DNA of 64,000 bases from CAVYXA01 sp963846775 (lineage in GTDB: Bacteria; Verrucomicrobiota; Verrucomicrobiia; Chthoniobacterales; UBA10450), in the NCBI GenBank assembly GCA_963846775.1, contig CAWJXB010000001.1:62001-126000 (forward strand). Direction: 5' to 3'. The translations under genes and the position numbers were made by a program. Shown in pieces: positions 44,645-53,797 of the stretch (its first letter is position 1; every line of letters begins with the position of its first letter). The notes beneath the pieces are model-generated. The model saw nothing but the letters and a program-made list of their open reading frames with translations. It was not told the origin of the DNA and did no database searches.

Positions 44645-46165
44645 TTACAACAGCCCATCACGCGTCATACTTATTCCCTCCGGCATGTCCGTTGGATGCG
44701 GCGCGTCGATGTGGCTGTGGCTCTTGCCGTAGCTGAAGTAGAAGATGAAGCCGATCAGCAGCCAGACGATCAATCGCATCCAGTTGGTCCAGCCGAGGCC
44801 GTAGATCATTGCACCGCAGGTAATGATTCCGAGGATCGCGACGAGCGGTGCAGCGGGGACGCGGAACGCGCGTTCGAGCTCCGGATTTTTGACGCGCATG
44901 ATCCAGACGCCAGCGCAAACAAGAATGAAGGCGAACAAGGTGCCGATGCTCGTCATTTCGCCGGTAACATCGGCGGGCACGAAGGCGGCCAGGGCGCCGG
45001 TGAAAACAAAAAAGAGCATGTTCGATTTCCACGGCGTGCGATAACGCGGATGCACTTCCGAAAAAACCGGTGGCACGAGTCCATCGCGGCTCATTGAGAA
45101 AAACACGCGCGATTGGCCTAACAACATCACTAGAATGACGGAGGAAAAGCCGGCGAGGATCGCGACCGTGACGGCACGCGAAAGCCATTCGTAGCCGTGC
45201 ATGTATTTGCTGATCGCGAATGCGACCGAGGCTTCGCGACCCGCGGCGCGGAAATCTTCGACGGTCGCAACGCCGCTCAGCACGTAGGAGAAAAGGATGT
45301 AAAGAATCGTGCAGAAGAATAACGAGCCGAGAATGCCGATCGGCATGTCCCGTTTTGGATTGCGCGCTTCCTGCGCGGCGGTCGAAACCGCGTCGAATCC
45401 GATGTAAGCGAAGAACACGACACCGGCCGCGCCGAGAATGCCTAACAAGCCACCGTAATGATGCGTGATTCCTTGCGCGGTCGTGTGCGTGGTCGGCGGC
45501 GGAATGAACGGCGTGTGGTTCGCCGGATTAATGAATTGCCAGCCGATGCCGATGAAGAGCAGCACGATCGACACTTTCAAAATGACGATCAGCCCGTTAA
45601 CGAATGCCGATTCTTTCGTGCCGCGAATGAGCAGCATCGTGAGCAAAAGCAAAATGAAAAGCGCGGGTACGTTCATGATCCCGTGCGTGCCGCCGGGATC
45701 GTGTTCGAAGGGCGAATGCGTCCATTGATACGGAATCGCCATGTGGAACCAGCCGAGCACGCGGTTCGCGTACTCGCTCCACGCGTCGGACACGGTCGAT
45801 GCGGCGACGGCGTATTCGAGAATCAAATCCCAACCGATGATCCAGGCGACGAATTCCCCCATCGTCGCGTAGGAATAAGTGTAGGCGCTGCCGGCGACTG
45901 GAATCATGGATGCGAATTCGGCGTAGCAAAGACCGGCGAACGCGCAGCCGATTCCAGCAACGACAAACGCGAGCACAACTGACGGGCCCGCGCGATCGGC
46001 GATGGCCGCAGCGGTTCGCACGAACAGACCGGCGCCGATGATTCCGCCGATGCCGAGGGCGGCAAGGTTCACCCAACCTAACGAACGCTTTAGAGTATGC
46101 TCGCCAACTTCCTCGGCTTCGTACATCAAACGGCGCAGCGGTTTCTTCTTGAATAGATTTGCCAT
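44645..46165 (-). CDS. APC-family amino acid permease (cationic amino acid transporter type)
   Basis: A 506-residue membrane transporter with about 12-14 helices. The substrate-binding glycine-rich motif in helix 1 is ALGIGGIIGAGLFVRTA, and family blocks include VAGIGCAFAGLCYAEFASMIPVAGSAYTYSYATMGE and GFDAVSTAAQEARNPKRDMPIGIL. The overall pattern matches the YfnA/CAT group of amino acid:proton symporters. It lies 30 bp after a second APC permease on the same strand, so they are probably one transcript. Substrate unknown. Confidence 0.92.
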   Translation of the reverse strand: MANLFKKKPLRRLMYEAEEVGEHTLKRSLGWVNLAALGIGGIIGAGLFVRTAAAIADRAGPSVVLAFVVAGIGCAFAGLCYAEFASMIPVAGSAYTYSYATMGEFVAWIIGWDLILEYAVAASTVSDAWSEYANRVLGWFHMAIPYQWTHSPFEHDPGGTHGIMNVPALFILLLLTMLLIRGTKESAFVNGLIVILKVSIVLLFIGIGWQFINPANHTPFIPPPTTHTTAQGITHHYGGLLGILGAAGVVFFAYIGFDAVSTAAQEARNPKRDMPIGILGSLFFCTILYILFSYVLSGVATVEDFRAAGREASVAFAISKYMHGYEWLSRAVTVAILAGFSSVILVMLLGQSRVFFSMSRDGLVPPVFSEVHPRYRTPWKSNMLFFVFTGALAAFVPADVTGEMTSIGTLFAFILVCAGVWIMRVKNPELERAFRVPAAPLVAILGIITCGAMIYGLGWTNWMRLIVWLLIGFIFYFSYGKSHSHIDAPHPTDMPEGISMTRDGLL

Positions 46166-46195
46166 GATTAGATCTCGTTATTCTTGCGCGTGGTT

Positions 46196-47692
46196 TTAAT
46201 CTGGGGCCTTTCCAGTGTTCGATTTCCGCCACAAAAAATAAATTGGAACGCCGGTCAGCACGATAACGAGACCGGGCCAAGTCGTCGCCGTCTGATACAT
46301 GAAAAGAACGATGAGAATCACGGCCGCGCCGACAATGTAGAGAGCTGGCACAATCGGATAACCGAATGCCTTGTACGGGCGCTCGGCGTCTGGTCTTTTT
46401 CGGCGAAGCACAAAAATCCCGAGAATCGTCAGGATATAGAAGATGAGTGCAGCCGAAATGACGTAATCGAGCAAGTTGCCGTAGAGATTGCCGTAACCGA
46501 TTACGTTGCCGCCGGCATCGGTCTTAACGGTGCGTGGCAAAACCAGCGCGCCGGCCCAGATGCCTTGGATGATGAGGCCCCACGCCGGGACATGGTTCTT
46601 GTTCAATTCGCCGACCGCGCGAAAAAACAGGCCGTCACGCGCCATGGCGTAGTAGGCGCGCGCGCCCGCGAGGATCAGTCCGTTATTGCAGCCGAAGGTT
46701 GAGACCATAATCGCGACGGCCATGATCGTCGCGCCGGCGCCGGGGAAGATTACGTTGGCCGTTTCTGACGCAACTCGATCGCTCGGCGCATTCTGGATGG
46801 CGACAAACGGAAGCGCCGCCAGGTAAGCGACATTGGCGAGCAAATAAAGTCCGATTACCAGAAACGTCCCGAACGCGAGCGATAGCGGAATGTTGCGGCG
46901 CGGGTCCTTCACCTCGCCGGCCGTGAACGTGATGTTGTTCCATGCGTCGGCCGAGAAAAGCGAATTGGTTTGCGCCACGCAGATGCCAACGAAAAGGCCG
47001 AACGCCGTCGCGGCCGTCAGACCCGCGCCAACCTCCTGCAAATCGCCCCGAACAGTCCAGAAGTCGCTAAAGTTTGCTGCGCCTGCGCCCGACCTCCAAC
47101 CGACGATGATGCCGAGCAGAATCAGTGCGATCAGCGCGCCCGTCTTCGCCGTAGTGAAGATGTTCTGCACGAGTTTGCCCAACTTCAATCCGCGCGTGTT
47201 CATGAATGTGAGCAGCGCAATCATCGCCAGGCCGAGAAATTGTGCCGTCGAAAGTGAAAGCGCATAACCGCCGAAACGAACCGGCGCGATCAAATAGTTC
47301 GACTCCGATACCCATGGGATTAGCACGCCGGTATAGCGCGCGAATCCAACCGCCACGGCCGCGATCGTGCCAGTTTGAATCACGAGAAAGAGGGTCCAAC
47401 CGTAAAGAAAGCCCCAAAGCGGTGAGAAGGCTTCCCGCAAATAAACATATTGTCCGCCCGCCTTCGGCATCATTGCCGCTAACTCGCCATACGAGAGCGC
47501 GGCCATGAGCGTGAGCAGACCGGTGACAATCCAGACCACCAGCAACCAACCGGGCGCGCCGACCTGTCGGGCAATGATTGATGAGACGATAAATATGCCG
47601 GAACCGATCATTGAGCCGGCGACAAGCATGGTTGAATCGAGCAAGCCGAGTCCCCTGACAAACTTTTCTTCGGCGGCAGGTGGCGGGGTCAT
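46196..47692 (-). CDS. APC-family amino acid permease (LAT/exchanger type)
   Basis: A 498-residue polytopic transporter. Helix 1 has STMLVAGSMIGSGIFIVSS, and helix 3 and its loop read AMMPKAGGQYVYLREAFSPLWGFLYGW. The central block is FSADAWNNITFTAGEVKDPRRNIPLSLAFG, typical of L-type amino acid exchangers and related APC members. The C-terminal helices include VPALYIVGAAVILIVLFMY. It is upstream of and probably co-transcribed with the other permease. Confidence 0.92.
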   Translation of the reverse strand: MTPPPAAEEKFVRGLGLLDSTMLVAGSMIGSGIFIVSSIIARQVGAPGWLLVVWIVTGLLTLMAALSYGELAAMMPKAGGQYVYLREAFSPLWGFLYGWTLFLVIQTGTIAAVAVGFARYTGVLIPWVSESNYLIAPVRFGGYALSLSTAQFLGLAMIALLTFMNTRGLKLGKLVQNIFTTAKTGALIALILLGIIVGWRSGAGAANFSDFWTVRGDLQEVGAGLTAATAFGLFVGICVAQTNSLFSADAWNNITFTAGEVKDPRRNIPLSLAFGTFLVIGLYLLANVAYLAALPFVAIQNAPSDRVASETANVIFPGAGATIMAVAIMVSTFGCNNGLILAGARAYYAMARDGLFFRAVGELNKNHVPAWGLIIQGIWAGALVLPRTVKTDAGGNVIGYGNLYGNLLDYVISAALIFYILTILGIFVLRRKRPDAERPYKAFGYPIVPALYIVGAAVILIVLFMYQTATTWPGLVIVLTGVPIYFLWRKSNTGKAPD

Positions 47693-47910
47693 TCGATGCT
47701 TGAGAATCTTCCAGTCGCTCAGACTTGGCGAGACTTAATTATTACATAATCGGATGACACAATGGCAAAACAGATCCGCAACAGCGAATGAATCTGATTG
47801 GATCATACGCGCGCTGGTTGAGCGCGCCGCCCGAAACAAAAAAGACGGCAACCGCGAATAATCGCACAAAAGCGTTTCCACTTTTTGGCGAACATGCTAC
47901 TCTAGCGCCC

Positions 47911-48978
47911 ATGTCTTGCTCCCGGGGGCGTTCATTAACGCAGGGCTGGTTGTCGATCTTCGTCGCATTTCTCGTTGTTGCGCCGTTGCTATCTGATGCC
48001 AAGCCGTCTGCGCGGCGCAGCCGAGCGGCGGAATTTGAGGCCCTGCCGCTGGTCCGTTCGCGGCAGAATCATTTGCTCGTCCGCGCATACATCAATGGCA
48101 AACCGGCCTGGCTCGGCGTCGATAGCGGGGCGCCCGTGAGCGCGATCGCCCTCCATCGTCGCGATTATTTTGAAGTGAACGGCATCGCCGGCAATCCTGC
48201 TTTGCCCTCGCACGTCGAAATCAACGGGGCGTTCAACAAAGTCGGCATCGTCCGCAAAATGCGACTCGGCGCGATCGAACTGGCCGATGAGCCGGTCGTT
48301 CTGGTTGATCTCGATGACCCCACCAAATCGCACAGGAAAAAGCGACACCTGCGAGAGATGGAGGAACAGGAAATCGACGGAATCCTGGGTGCCGATATTT
48401 TGTTTCCGACCAAAGCAGTTTTGGATTGCCGGCGGCGTTTGCTTTATCTCAACGGCGACCTGGATTCAAGCGACCCGGTTCCGGGTGTAAATTACCGCGG
48501 TTTTCAATCGGTCCCGATCCAGGTGAGCGACGGATTTAATCTGTATGTCGCCGGCGCGATCAATGATCGGCCGGCGCGGTTGATGGTTGATACCGGCTCA
48601 TTCGCCACGTTGCTGCATCGCTCATTCGTTAGGCGACTGAAAATCCCGATGGAGCAGACGCCGTTTCAATCCGCCGCGGTGAATTTGAAACAACGCGGGA
48701 TTAGCCTCGCGCACATTCGAAAGTTATCAGTCGGTTCCGTCGATCTCATTGGCAAAGACGTCGGTGTTGTCGATCTGGAAGGATTGATCCATGGCGGCTT
48801 GCTCCAGGGCTCGCCTCCGGTCGCGGGATTGCTCGGAGGCGAGCTTCTGAATCGGCATCATGGCATCATCGATTTCGGAACCCGCACGTTGTATCTCAAG
48901 GGCGAAATCACCACCGTGGCCGCGCGCGACGCAGCAAGCGCGCCCGACCTTCGTCGCGCGCTGCCGGCCGCACCTTGA
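47911..48978 (+). CDS. Exported protein with two aspartyl-protease-like domains
   Basis: A 355-residue protein from ATG 47911 with a signal segment (GWLSIFVAFLVVAPLLSDA). Two retropepsin-like half-sites are visible: WLGVDSGAPVSAIALHR (Asp71) and RLMVDTGSFATLLHRSFVRRL (Asp227). Each is followed by the hydrophobic-Gly end of the fold (DGILGADILFPTKAVLDCRRRLLYL and AGLLGGELLNRHHGIIDFGTRTLYL). This is the gag-polyprotein-like aspartyl protease family common in soil bacteria; the DSG/DTG pair could make a monomeric active site. The substrate is unknown. Confidence 0.8.
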   Translation: MSCSRGRSLTQGWLSIFVAFLVVAPLLSDAKPSARRSRAAEFEALPLVRSRQNHLLVRAYINGKPAWLGVDSGAPVSAIALHRRDYFEVNGIAGNPALPSHVEINGAFNKVGIVRKMRLGAIELADEPVVLVDLDDPTKSHRKKRHLREMEEQEIDGILGADILFPTKAVLDCRRRLLYLNGDLDSSDPVPGVNYRGFQSVPIQVSDGFNLYVAGAINDRPARLMVDTGSFATLLHRSFVRRLKIPMEQTPFQSAAVNLKQRGISLAHIRKLSVGSVDLIGKDVGVVDLEGLIHGGLLQGSPPVAGLLGGELLNRHHGIIDFGTRTLYLKGEITTVAARDAASAPDLRRALPAAP

Positions 48979-49255
48979 TCAGGACTGGCTCGGTTAAAAA
49001 ACCAGGGCTGAAACATCGTTAGGCACCGCGCCTCCATAGCCTATGGCCAAATCCTATCAGGTCTCAGTCTCGTTTTGATCGCCCAGTAAAATGAATTGAC
49101 TTGTCAGTGCCGAGGTCCTATTCCGATCTCACGCAAAAAGCGAGAATCCGGTTTTTCAACCGATTCGGCGGCGACAGCCCAGCGAGACCAGTCTCCGTTG
49201 CAGGTAAACCTTGAGTCTGGTCTCCTCAAAAACACGGGGGATTCCCCGGAGGACA

Positions 49256-49750
49256 ATGAAAATGAAAAAATTGATGTTGGTATTAATCGCGTCGGTCTGT
49301 GGTTCGGGTCTAACGATGATGGCATCGGCTCAACAGAACGACCAGGCCGTCGCCGATGCGGTGATTGCGTTGGTGAAAGCGCAATGGGCGGCCGAAATAA
49401 AAGATCCGACGAATGTCGCTGAACAATCGAAGGACATGGCTGATGACTACACCGAGTTCAACGGCGATTTCGCCACTCGACTCGATGGGAAGGCGATGAG
49501 TACGCGGCTGGCCGAGGCTACCGCAAAAGATTCTGGCAAGACTGTCGCGGCAGAGATGTCCAATCCCAAAGTTCAGGTCTACAACGGCAATGTTGCAATT
49601 CTGAGTTACAACTACGTCGGCATGACCCAGGACAAGGACGGGAAGACGCAACCCACCCGGGCGAAATCTACGCGCGTTTATGTAAAGAAGGACGGCAAAT
49701 GGATGCTGGTCCATGCAAACTTTGCGGCGGACCCGCTGCCAAAACAATAG
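49256..49750 (+). CDS. Exported SnoaL/NTF2-like protein
   Basis: A 164-residue protein from ATG 49256 (GGAGG 4 nt upstream; an alternative ATG lies 6 bp on). It has a signal peptide (KLMLVLIASVCGSGLTMMASAQ) and one NTF2-like/DUF4440 cone. AVADAVIALVKAQWAAEIKDPT starts the fold, and VYNGNVAILSYNYVGMTQ and KSTRVYVKKDGKWMLVHANFAADPLPK form the end typical of SnoaL-like proteins. The role is unknown; such domains bind small ligands or act as enzymes of diverse type. A strong terminator follows. Confidence 0.78.
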   Translation: MKMKKLMLVLIASVCGSGLTMMASAQQNDQAVADAVIALVKAQWAAEIKDPTNVAEQSKDMADDYTEFNGDFATRLDGKAMSTRLAEATAKDSGKTVAAEMSNPKVQVYNGNVAILSYNYVGMTQDKDGKTQPTRAKSTRVYVKKDGKWMLVHANFAADPLPKQ

Positions 49751-49765
49751 CAGCAACCTTGAGAA

Positions 49766-49809
49766 AGGGATCGCCAGAGGCGCAGCGCGTCCTGGCGGTC
49801 CTTCTTTTC
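49766..49809 (+). terminator. Rho-independent terminator
   Basis: A 10-bp stem GGATCGCCAG/CTGGCGGTCC (one T-G), extendable by flanking AA/TT, with a 14-nt loop, then TTCTTTTCT. It lies 17 bp after the stop of the SnoaL-like gene. Confidence 0.78.
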
Positions 49810-49928
49810 TCTAAGCCAGTTTTCGAAAAGATCGCGTTGAAGCTTGGGCCGATGGACATCGGGATGTTCCCTTTAGAATCGGCACTCTCCGCATGCGCAT
49901 CGAAGTCGATGCGGTATAATGCGCCGCC

Positions 49929-50891
49929 TTGATCTCGACTTCACGTCATCTCATCACTCAAGCCTTCGTTCTTGGTGCTGGCCTCGGCACGCGCTTGCGC
50001 CCGCTCACGAACGATCTGCCAAAACCGCTCGTCCCGATCTTCCAAAAACCGCTCATCACCTTTGCCTTCGATCACTTGATCGACAGCGGCATCGAAAAGT
50101 TCATCGTCAACACCCACCGACAGCCGGAAGCATTTGCGAGTATATTTTCCGAAAACAAATATCGCGGTTTGCCGATCGAGTTTGTCAACGAGCCGGTACT
50201 TCTCGAAACGGGTGGCGGGATTAAGAATGTCGAAGCGCAGCTTGGTCGCGATCTATTCATCACCTACAGCGGCGACGTTCTAACTGACCTGCCGATCGAG
50301 CACCTGATTAAACAACATGTCGATCTGAAAAATGACGTGACGCTCGGGCTGCGTCACACCGGATTACGATCCGAAATCGCGTTGCGGGACAACCGAGTCG
50401 TGGATATCGGGAACCGCCGTGGCATTCCGGGCGCCTACGATTTCGCAAACATCGCACTCTGGAGCGCGTCCATCTTCCAGCGTCTTCCGCCGGGGCAGAA
50501 GATTTCGTTCATTCCGGTGTTGGCGAAGTGGATTTCGGACGGCGGAAAAATCGGTGGCGTCGTCATCGACGAAGGAAAATGGTTCAACATTGGATCGCGC
50601 GCGGACTATTTCGAAGTCCATCGTATCATTTCGCGCGGTGATTGGCGTCCGATCTTTGTCAAAGAAACAGATTGGCCCAGGGCAGTTCATCCGGGCGCGG
50701 TGGTCGATCCGACCGCCCGGATTCGCGGTTGCTCGGTCGTGGGAAAAGATTGTCAGGTCGGCGTCGAGGCAATCCTGGAGGACACAATTTTGTGGCCGGG
50801 TGCACAAATTGCTTCCCGAAGCGAGCTGGTTTGTTGTATCGTCCGCGCTCAACAAAAGGTCAGCGGGACACATCGCGACATCGACATTTGA
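49929..50891 (+). CDS. Sugar-1-phosphate nucleotidyltransferase (MurU-like)
   Basis: A 320-residue nucleotidyltransferase. The signature is FVLGAGLGTRLRPLTNDLPKPLVPIFQKPLI; the metal site is in YSGDVLTDLPIEHLIK; NEPVLLETGGGIKN and DEGKWFNIGSRADYFE follow. The C-terminus is a short left-handed beta-helix (HPGAVVDPTARIRGCSVVGKDCQV). It overlaps the next gene, an AmgK-like kinase, by one base (TGATG). That pairing is the AmgK-MurU cell-wall salvage route, giving UDP-MurNAc from recycled MurNAc. MurU of Pseudomonas lacks the beta-helix, so a mannose- or glucose-1-phosphate enzyme remains possible. The start is a TTG. Confidence 0.82.
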   Translation: MISTSRHLITQAFVLGAGLGTRLRPLTNDLPKPLVPIFQKPLITFAFDHLIDSGIEKFIVNTHRQPEAFASIFSENKYRGLPIEFVNEPVLLETGGGIKNVEAQLGRDLFITYSGDVLTDLPIEHLIKQHVDLKNDVTLGLRHTGLRSEIALRDNRVVDIGNRRGIPGAYDFANIALWSASIFQRLPPGQKISFIPVLAKWISDGGKIGGVVIDEGKWFNIGSRADYFEVHRIISRGDWRPIFVKETDWPRAVHPGAVVDPTARIRGCSVVGKDCQVGVEAILEDTILWPGAQIASRSELVCCIVRAQQKVSGTHRDIDI

Positions 50892-51880
50892 TGAAAACCG
50901 AGCTTCTCCTTCACCAAACGCGCATCCGTTTCCCGCGGCTCGACGCCGACGAGATCGACATCGCCCCGATCGAAAAAGGCGGATCCGACCGCAAGTTCTA
51001 CCGGGTTCGCTCGTCGCCCGAGCAATCGATCATCCTGGTGAAGTACAGCCTGGAACGCGAGGAGAACCGGAATTACGTCCGGATCGCGCAATTTTTGACC
51101 GAGCACGGCATTCGCGTGCCGCAGATTTATTTCCACGATCCTACGGAAGGTTTGATCTGGATCGAGGATTTGGGCGAGCGCGATCTGTTCAACTACCGGG
51201 CCGAGCCCTGGCTCGTTAGGCGCGCGTTTTACGAATCGGCGCTCGACGAAATTGCCAAACTTCATCGGTTGCCGGAAGAGGTTTGTCTTCAGATCAAAGA
51301 CGAACTCCCGGCGGAATTTAACGCTGCGCTCTATCGCTGGGAGCAAGGTTATTTCTTCGAAAACTGCCTCGGTCGCTATTTCCAGATCGATAACGCAAAG
51401 CTGGCCGCGCTCGCCACGTTGCCAACGCTCGGGGAAATCGCCGAAACGCTGGCGCGATTCCCGCGCGTGCTGGTCCATCGCGATTTTCAATCGCAAAACA
51501 TCATCATCCGCAACAGCCAGGCTTACCTGATCGATTTCCAGGGAATGCGCCCCGGGCTGGCCGAATACGATCTGGCGTCGTTGCTCTATGATCCGTATGT
51601 CGATCTGGGTGAAGACGAGCGTGGAGAGCTGATGACGTATTATCGTGAGCTCCAGATGAGTAACGGGATTGCGGTCAATGGCGAGTTCGACACGAAGGTA
51701 CGCTTTTGCGCCATGCAGCGTCTCATGCAAGCGCTCGGCGCCTACGGTTTCCTCGGACTCGTGAGGGGCCACAAAAGTTTTCTGCGTCATATTCCGAAAG
51801 CGCTGCAATCGCTGAGCGGCATTGTCGCCAGGATCGACAATCTCCAGCCGCTCGGTGAGTTACTCTCCGGGCTGCGCTAG
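50891..51880 (+). CDS. amgK: Anomeric sugar kinase, AmgK-like (aminoglycoside phosphotransferase fold)
   Basis: A 329-residue APH-fold kinase from ATG 50891. Early GGSDRKFYRVRS corresponds to the nucleotide loop and LIWIEDLGERDLFN to the hinge. The catalytic loop is VLVHRDFQSQNIIIRN and the metal motif YLIDFQGMRPGLAEYDLASLLYDPY, as in AmgK (N-acetylmuramate/N-acetylglucosamine anomeric kinase). Its start overlaps the nucleotidyltransferase stop, so the two steps, 1-phosphorylation and nucleotidyl transfer, are coupled. The sugar specificity is inferred from the pair. Confidence 0.82.
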   Translation: MKTELLLHQTRIRFPRLDADEIDIAPIEKGGSDRKFYRVRSSPEQSIILVKYSLEREENRNYVRIAQFLTEHGIRVPQIYFHDPTEGLIWIEDLGERDLFNYRAEPWLVRRAFYESALDEIAKLHRLPEEVCLQIKDELPAEFNAALYRWEQGYFFENCLGRYFQIDNAKLAALATLPTLGEIAETLARFPRVLVHRDFQSQNIIIRNSQAYLIDFQGMRPGLAEYDLASLLYDPYVDLGEDERGELMTYYRELQMSNGIAVNGEFDTKVRFCAMQRLMQALGAYGFLGLVRGHKSFLRHIPKALQSLSGIVARIDNLQPLGELLSGLR

Positions 51881-51969
51881 ATTCGCGTGAGCCCGTCCCG
51901 CAAATTCTTACCGCCACCGGCACTGTTGCATCCTAGGCTGGGGCACCGCCCCCGGGAACTCAACGCGTT

Positions 51970-52590
51970 CTAGTGCACGAACGGATTCGTTAACCGTTCC
52001 TCGCCGATCGTTGTCGGCGGCCCGTGGCCGGGGAGGACAGTAACCTCGTCGCCCAGCGGAAATATCTTTTTTCTGATTCCTTCGATCAGAAGATCGAGAT
52101 CACCGCCGGGCAAATCACCGCGTCCAATGCTGCCGGCAAAGAGAACGTCTCCGCCGATGAGCAACTGCTCCTTGCGCGAAAAAAAGCAGAGACTGCCCGG
52201 GCAATGCCCTGGGACTTCGAGCACTTGCATCTCCAACCCGAGAAAAATCCGACCCGCTGTTTCTTCGACAAAGAAATCGGGTGCGACCGGTTCGATTTCG
52301 AGCTGGAATCCGAAGCTGCGGAAAAATTCCGGATCAGAAATCATCGGCGCGGTTTCCGGGTGACAACCGATTTGGCAACCGAACCGCCGTTTGATTTTCG
52401 CCACATCGGGCACGTGATCGAAATGACCGTGTGTGAGCAACAAAAGTTTTAGATCGATCCCGCGGCTGCGGAACGATTCGAGCCAGGCACACGCGCCATC
52501 GGGCGCGTCGAATAAGATCCAGCCGTCCGGCGCCTGAACCAGGTAGCAATTGGTCTCAAAAATCCCGCCGCAGAAGCTTTGGTAAATCAT
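51970..52590 (-). CDS. Metallo-beta-lactamase-fold hydrolase (glyoxalase II type)
   Basis: A 206-residue MBL-fold protein with the metal motif THGHFDH (His54, His56, Asp58, His59) and further ligands in VPGHCPGSLCFFS, LIGGDVLFAGSIGRGDLPGG and LPGHGPPTTIGEE. This matches the YcbL/glyoxalase II-like thioester hydrolase group. It lies 3 bp after holA on the same strand. Substrate not readable. Confidence 0.9.
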   Translation of the reverse strand: MIYQSFCGGIFETNCYLVQAPDGWILFDAPDGACAWLESFRSRGIDLKLLLLTHGHFDHVPDVAKIKRRFGCQIGCHPETAPMISDPEFFRSFGFQLEIEPVAPDFFVEETAGRIFLGLEMQVLEVPGHCPGSLCFFSRKEQLLIGGDVLFAGSIGRGDLPGGDLDLLIEGIRKKIFPLGDEVTVLPGHGPPTTIGEERLTNPFVH

Positions 52591-52593
52591 CGG

Positions 52594-53706
52594 CTATTTC
52601 CCAAGTAGCCTCACGACGATCTCAGTCAGAATGAGTTCGTGATCGAGCTGTGTGGTGACAAGTTTCACGTTTGCCTCCAGACATGCGCGCATTCCGCTGA
52701 TCAACTGTTCCATGGTAAACCGGTGCGCGTTTTGTGCCGCGATGCCAAGCGCGTAACCGCTGATCGTGCCGTCTTTTTTCCGCGGCAAATGTCCCGTCGC
52801 GCTTGCCGGCAACCGGTTCAACGCGGAAATGAAATGGAACGGGGCGTGCGGCCGTGGAACCCGGTGGCGTTCCATCAATTCTTTTGCCAGCAGCAAATTT
52901 CGGATCGTCGGCAGGATTGCGGCTAACAAAATCCCGATCGCGCTTTCGCCTTGATCGAGCAATCGCCGCACCAGTGTAAGCGCGCGTTTGAGATCGTGTG
53001 CCGCCATGGCATGGCCCAGCTCGAAAATCACGCCGGCACGCGAGAGTGGGATCAGTTCACGGACAACATCAATTTTTGCGGTCCGCTCCTTTTGCAGAAA
53101 GATGTCGATCTTCTCCAGCTCATTGTCGATCTGGCGGGTATCGCCGCCGGTGAGCAGGACGAACAAATCGAGCGCGTCGTCGTCGAATTGCAGCTTTCTT
53201 TTGTGGGCCCGGCTGCGAGCGATCTCGGTCGCTTCGATCTCCCAGCCGTTGCGGGTGGAATCGAGCCGGTCGAAAATCTGCACCTCGGCGCGTTTTACGA
53301 GCGTTTTGTAAAACGAGCGCCGTTTGTCCGCCTCGGTTGCGCTGATCAGGAATGTCACGTCCGGACCGAGATCGCTCGCGATGACGTCGGCCAATTCTTC
53401 CAAGGCAATTTGCACGCTGGCTGCGCGGCCGGTCACGGAATCGGCCAGGAAACTCGCGTTCTTTAGCCAAACGAGTTTGCCACCGCCGAGAAAGGGCAAC
53501 GTTTGTAACGCCTCAATTGTCGATCTGATCCGTGCCGCAGCCTGGTCCGCGTTGTCCGTCGCGCCATCGATGATCTCGAGGCCGAAATCGCCCGTGCCCG
53601 GCGGTGTGAGTTCTTCCGCCAGCTCAGCGGCCGCACGTTTCACTTCCGCTTCATCGGAGCCGACGACGGCATGGATGTTGGCGATAGCGCGGGCGGTCCT
53701 GGGCAT
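52594..53706 (-). CDS. holA: DNA polymerase III delta subunit
   Basis: A 370-residue clamp-loader subunit. The N-terminal AAA-like domain includes NIHAVVGSDEAEVKRAAAELAEEL and LPFLGGGKLVWLKNASFL, followed by LISATEADKRRSFYKTLVKRAEVQIFD and the delta-specific LVLLTGGDTRQIDNELEKIDIFL-type block. The C-terminal collar reads AAHDLKRALTLVRRLLDQGESAIGILLAAILPTIRNLLLAKELM. It opens the sliding clamp during loading. It precedes the MBL hydrolase with a 3-bp gap. Confidence 0.92.
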   Translation of the reverse strand: MPRTARAIANIHAVVGSDEAEVKRAAAELAEELTPPGTGDFGLEIIDGATDNADQAAARIRSTIEALQTLPFLGGGKLVWLKNASFLADSVTGRAASVQIALEELADVIASDLGPDVTFLISATEADKRRSFYKTLVKRAEVQIFDRLDSTRNGWEIEATEIARSRAHKRKLQFDDDALDLFVLLTGGDTRQIDNELEKIDIFLQKERTAKIDVVRELIPLSRAGVIFELGHAMAAHDLKRALTLVRRLLDQGESAIGILLAAILPTIRNLLLAKELMERHRVPRPHAPFHFISALNRLPASATGHLPRKKDGTISGYALGIAAQNAHRFTMEQLISGMRACLEANVKLVTTQLDHELILTEIVVRLLGK

Positions 53707-53764
53707 GGCACGAATGAATCCTATACGTCGTATAGGTCATATCCGGTGGCAACCGATTCACCGA

Positions 53765-53789
53765 ACTTGACCGGTTTAACCGGTCAAGT
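53765..53789. repeat. Perfect palindrome, family B copy 2
   Basis: Arms ACTTGACCGGTT and its complement around a single T, identical over 25 bp to the core of the palindrome inside selD (9915-9943). It lies between holA and the DUF1570-like gene. Confidence 0.85.
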
Positions 53790-53797
53790 CTAACAAG

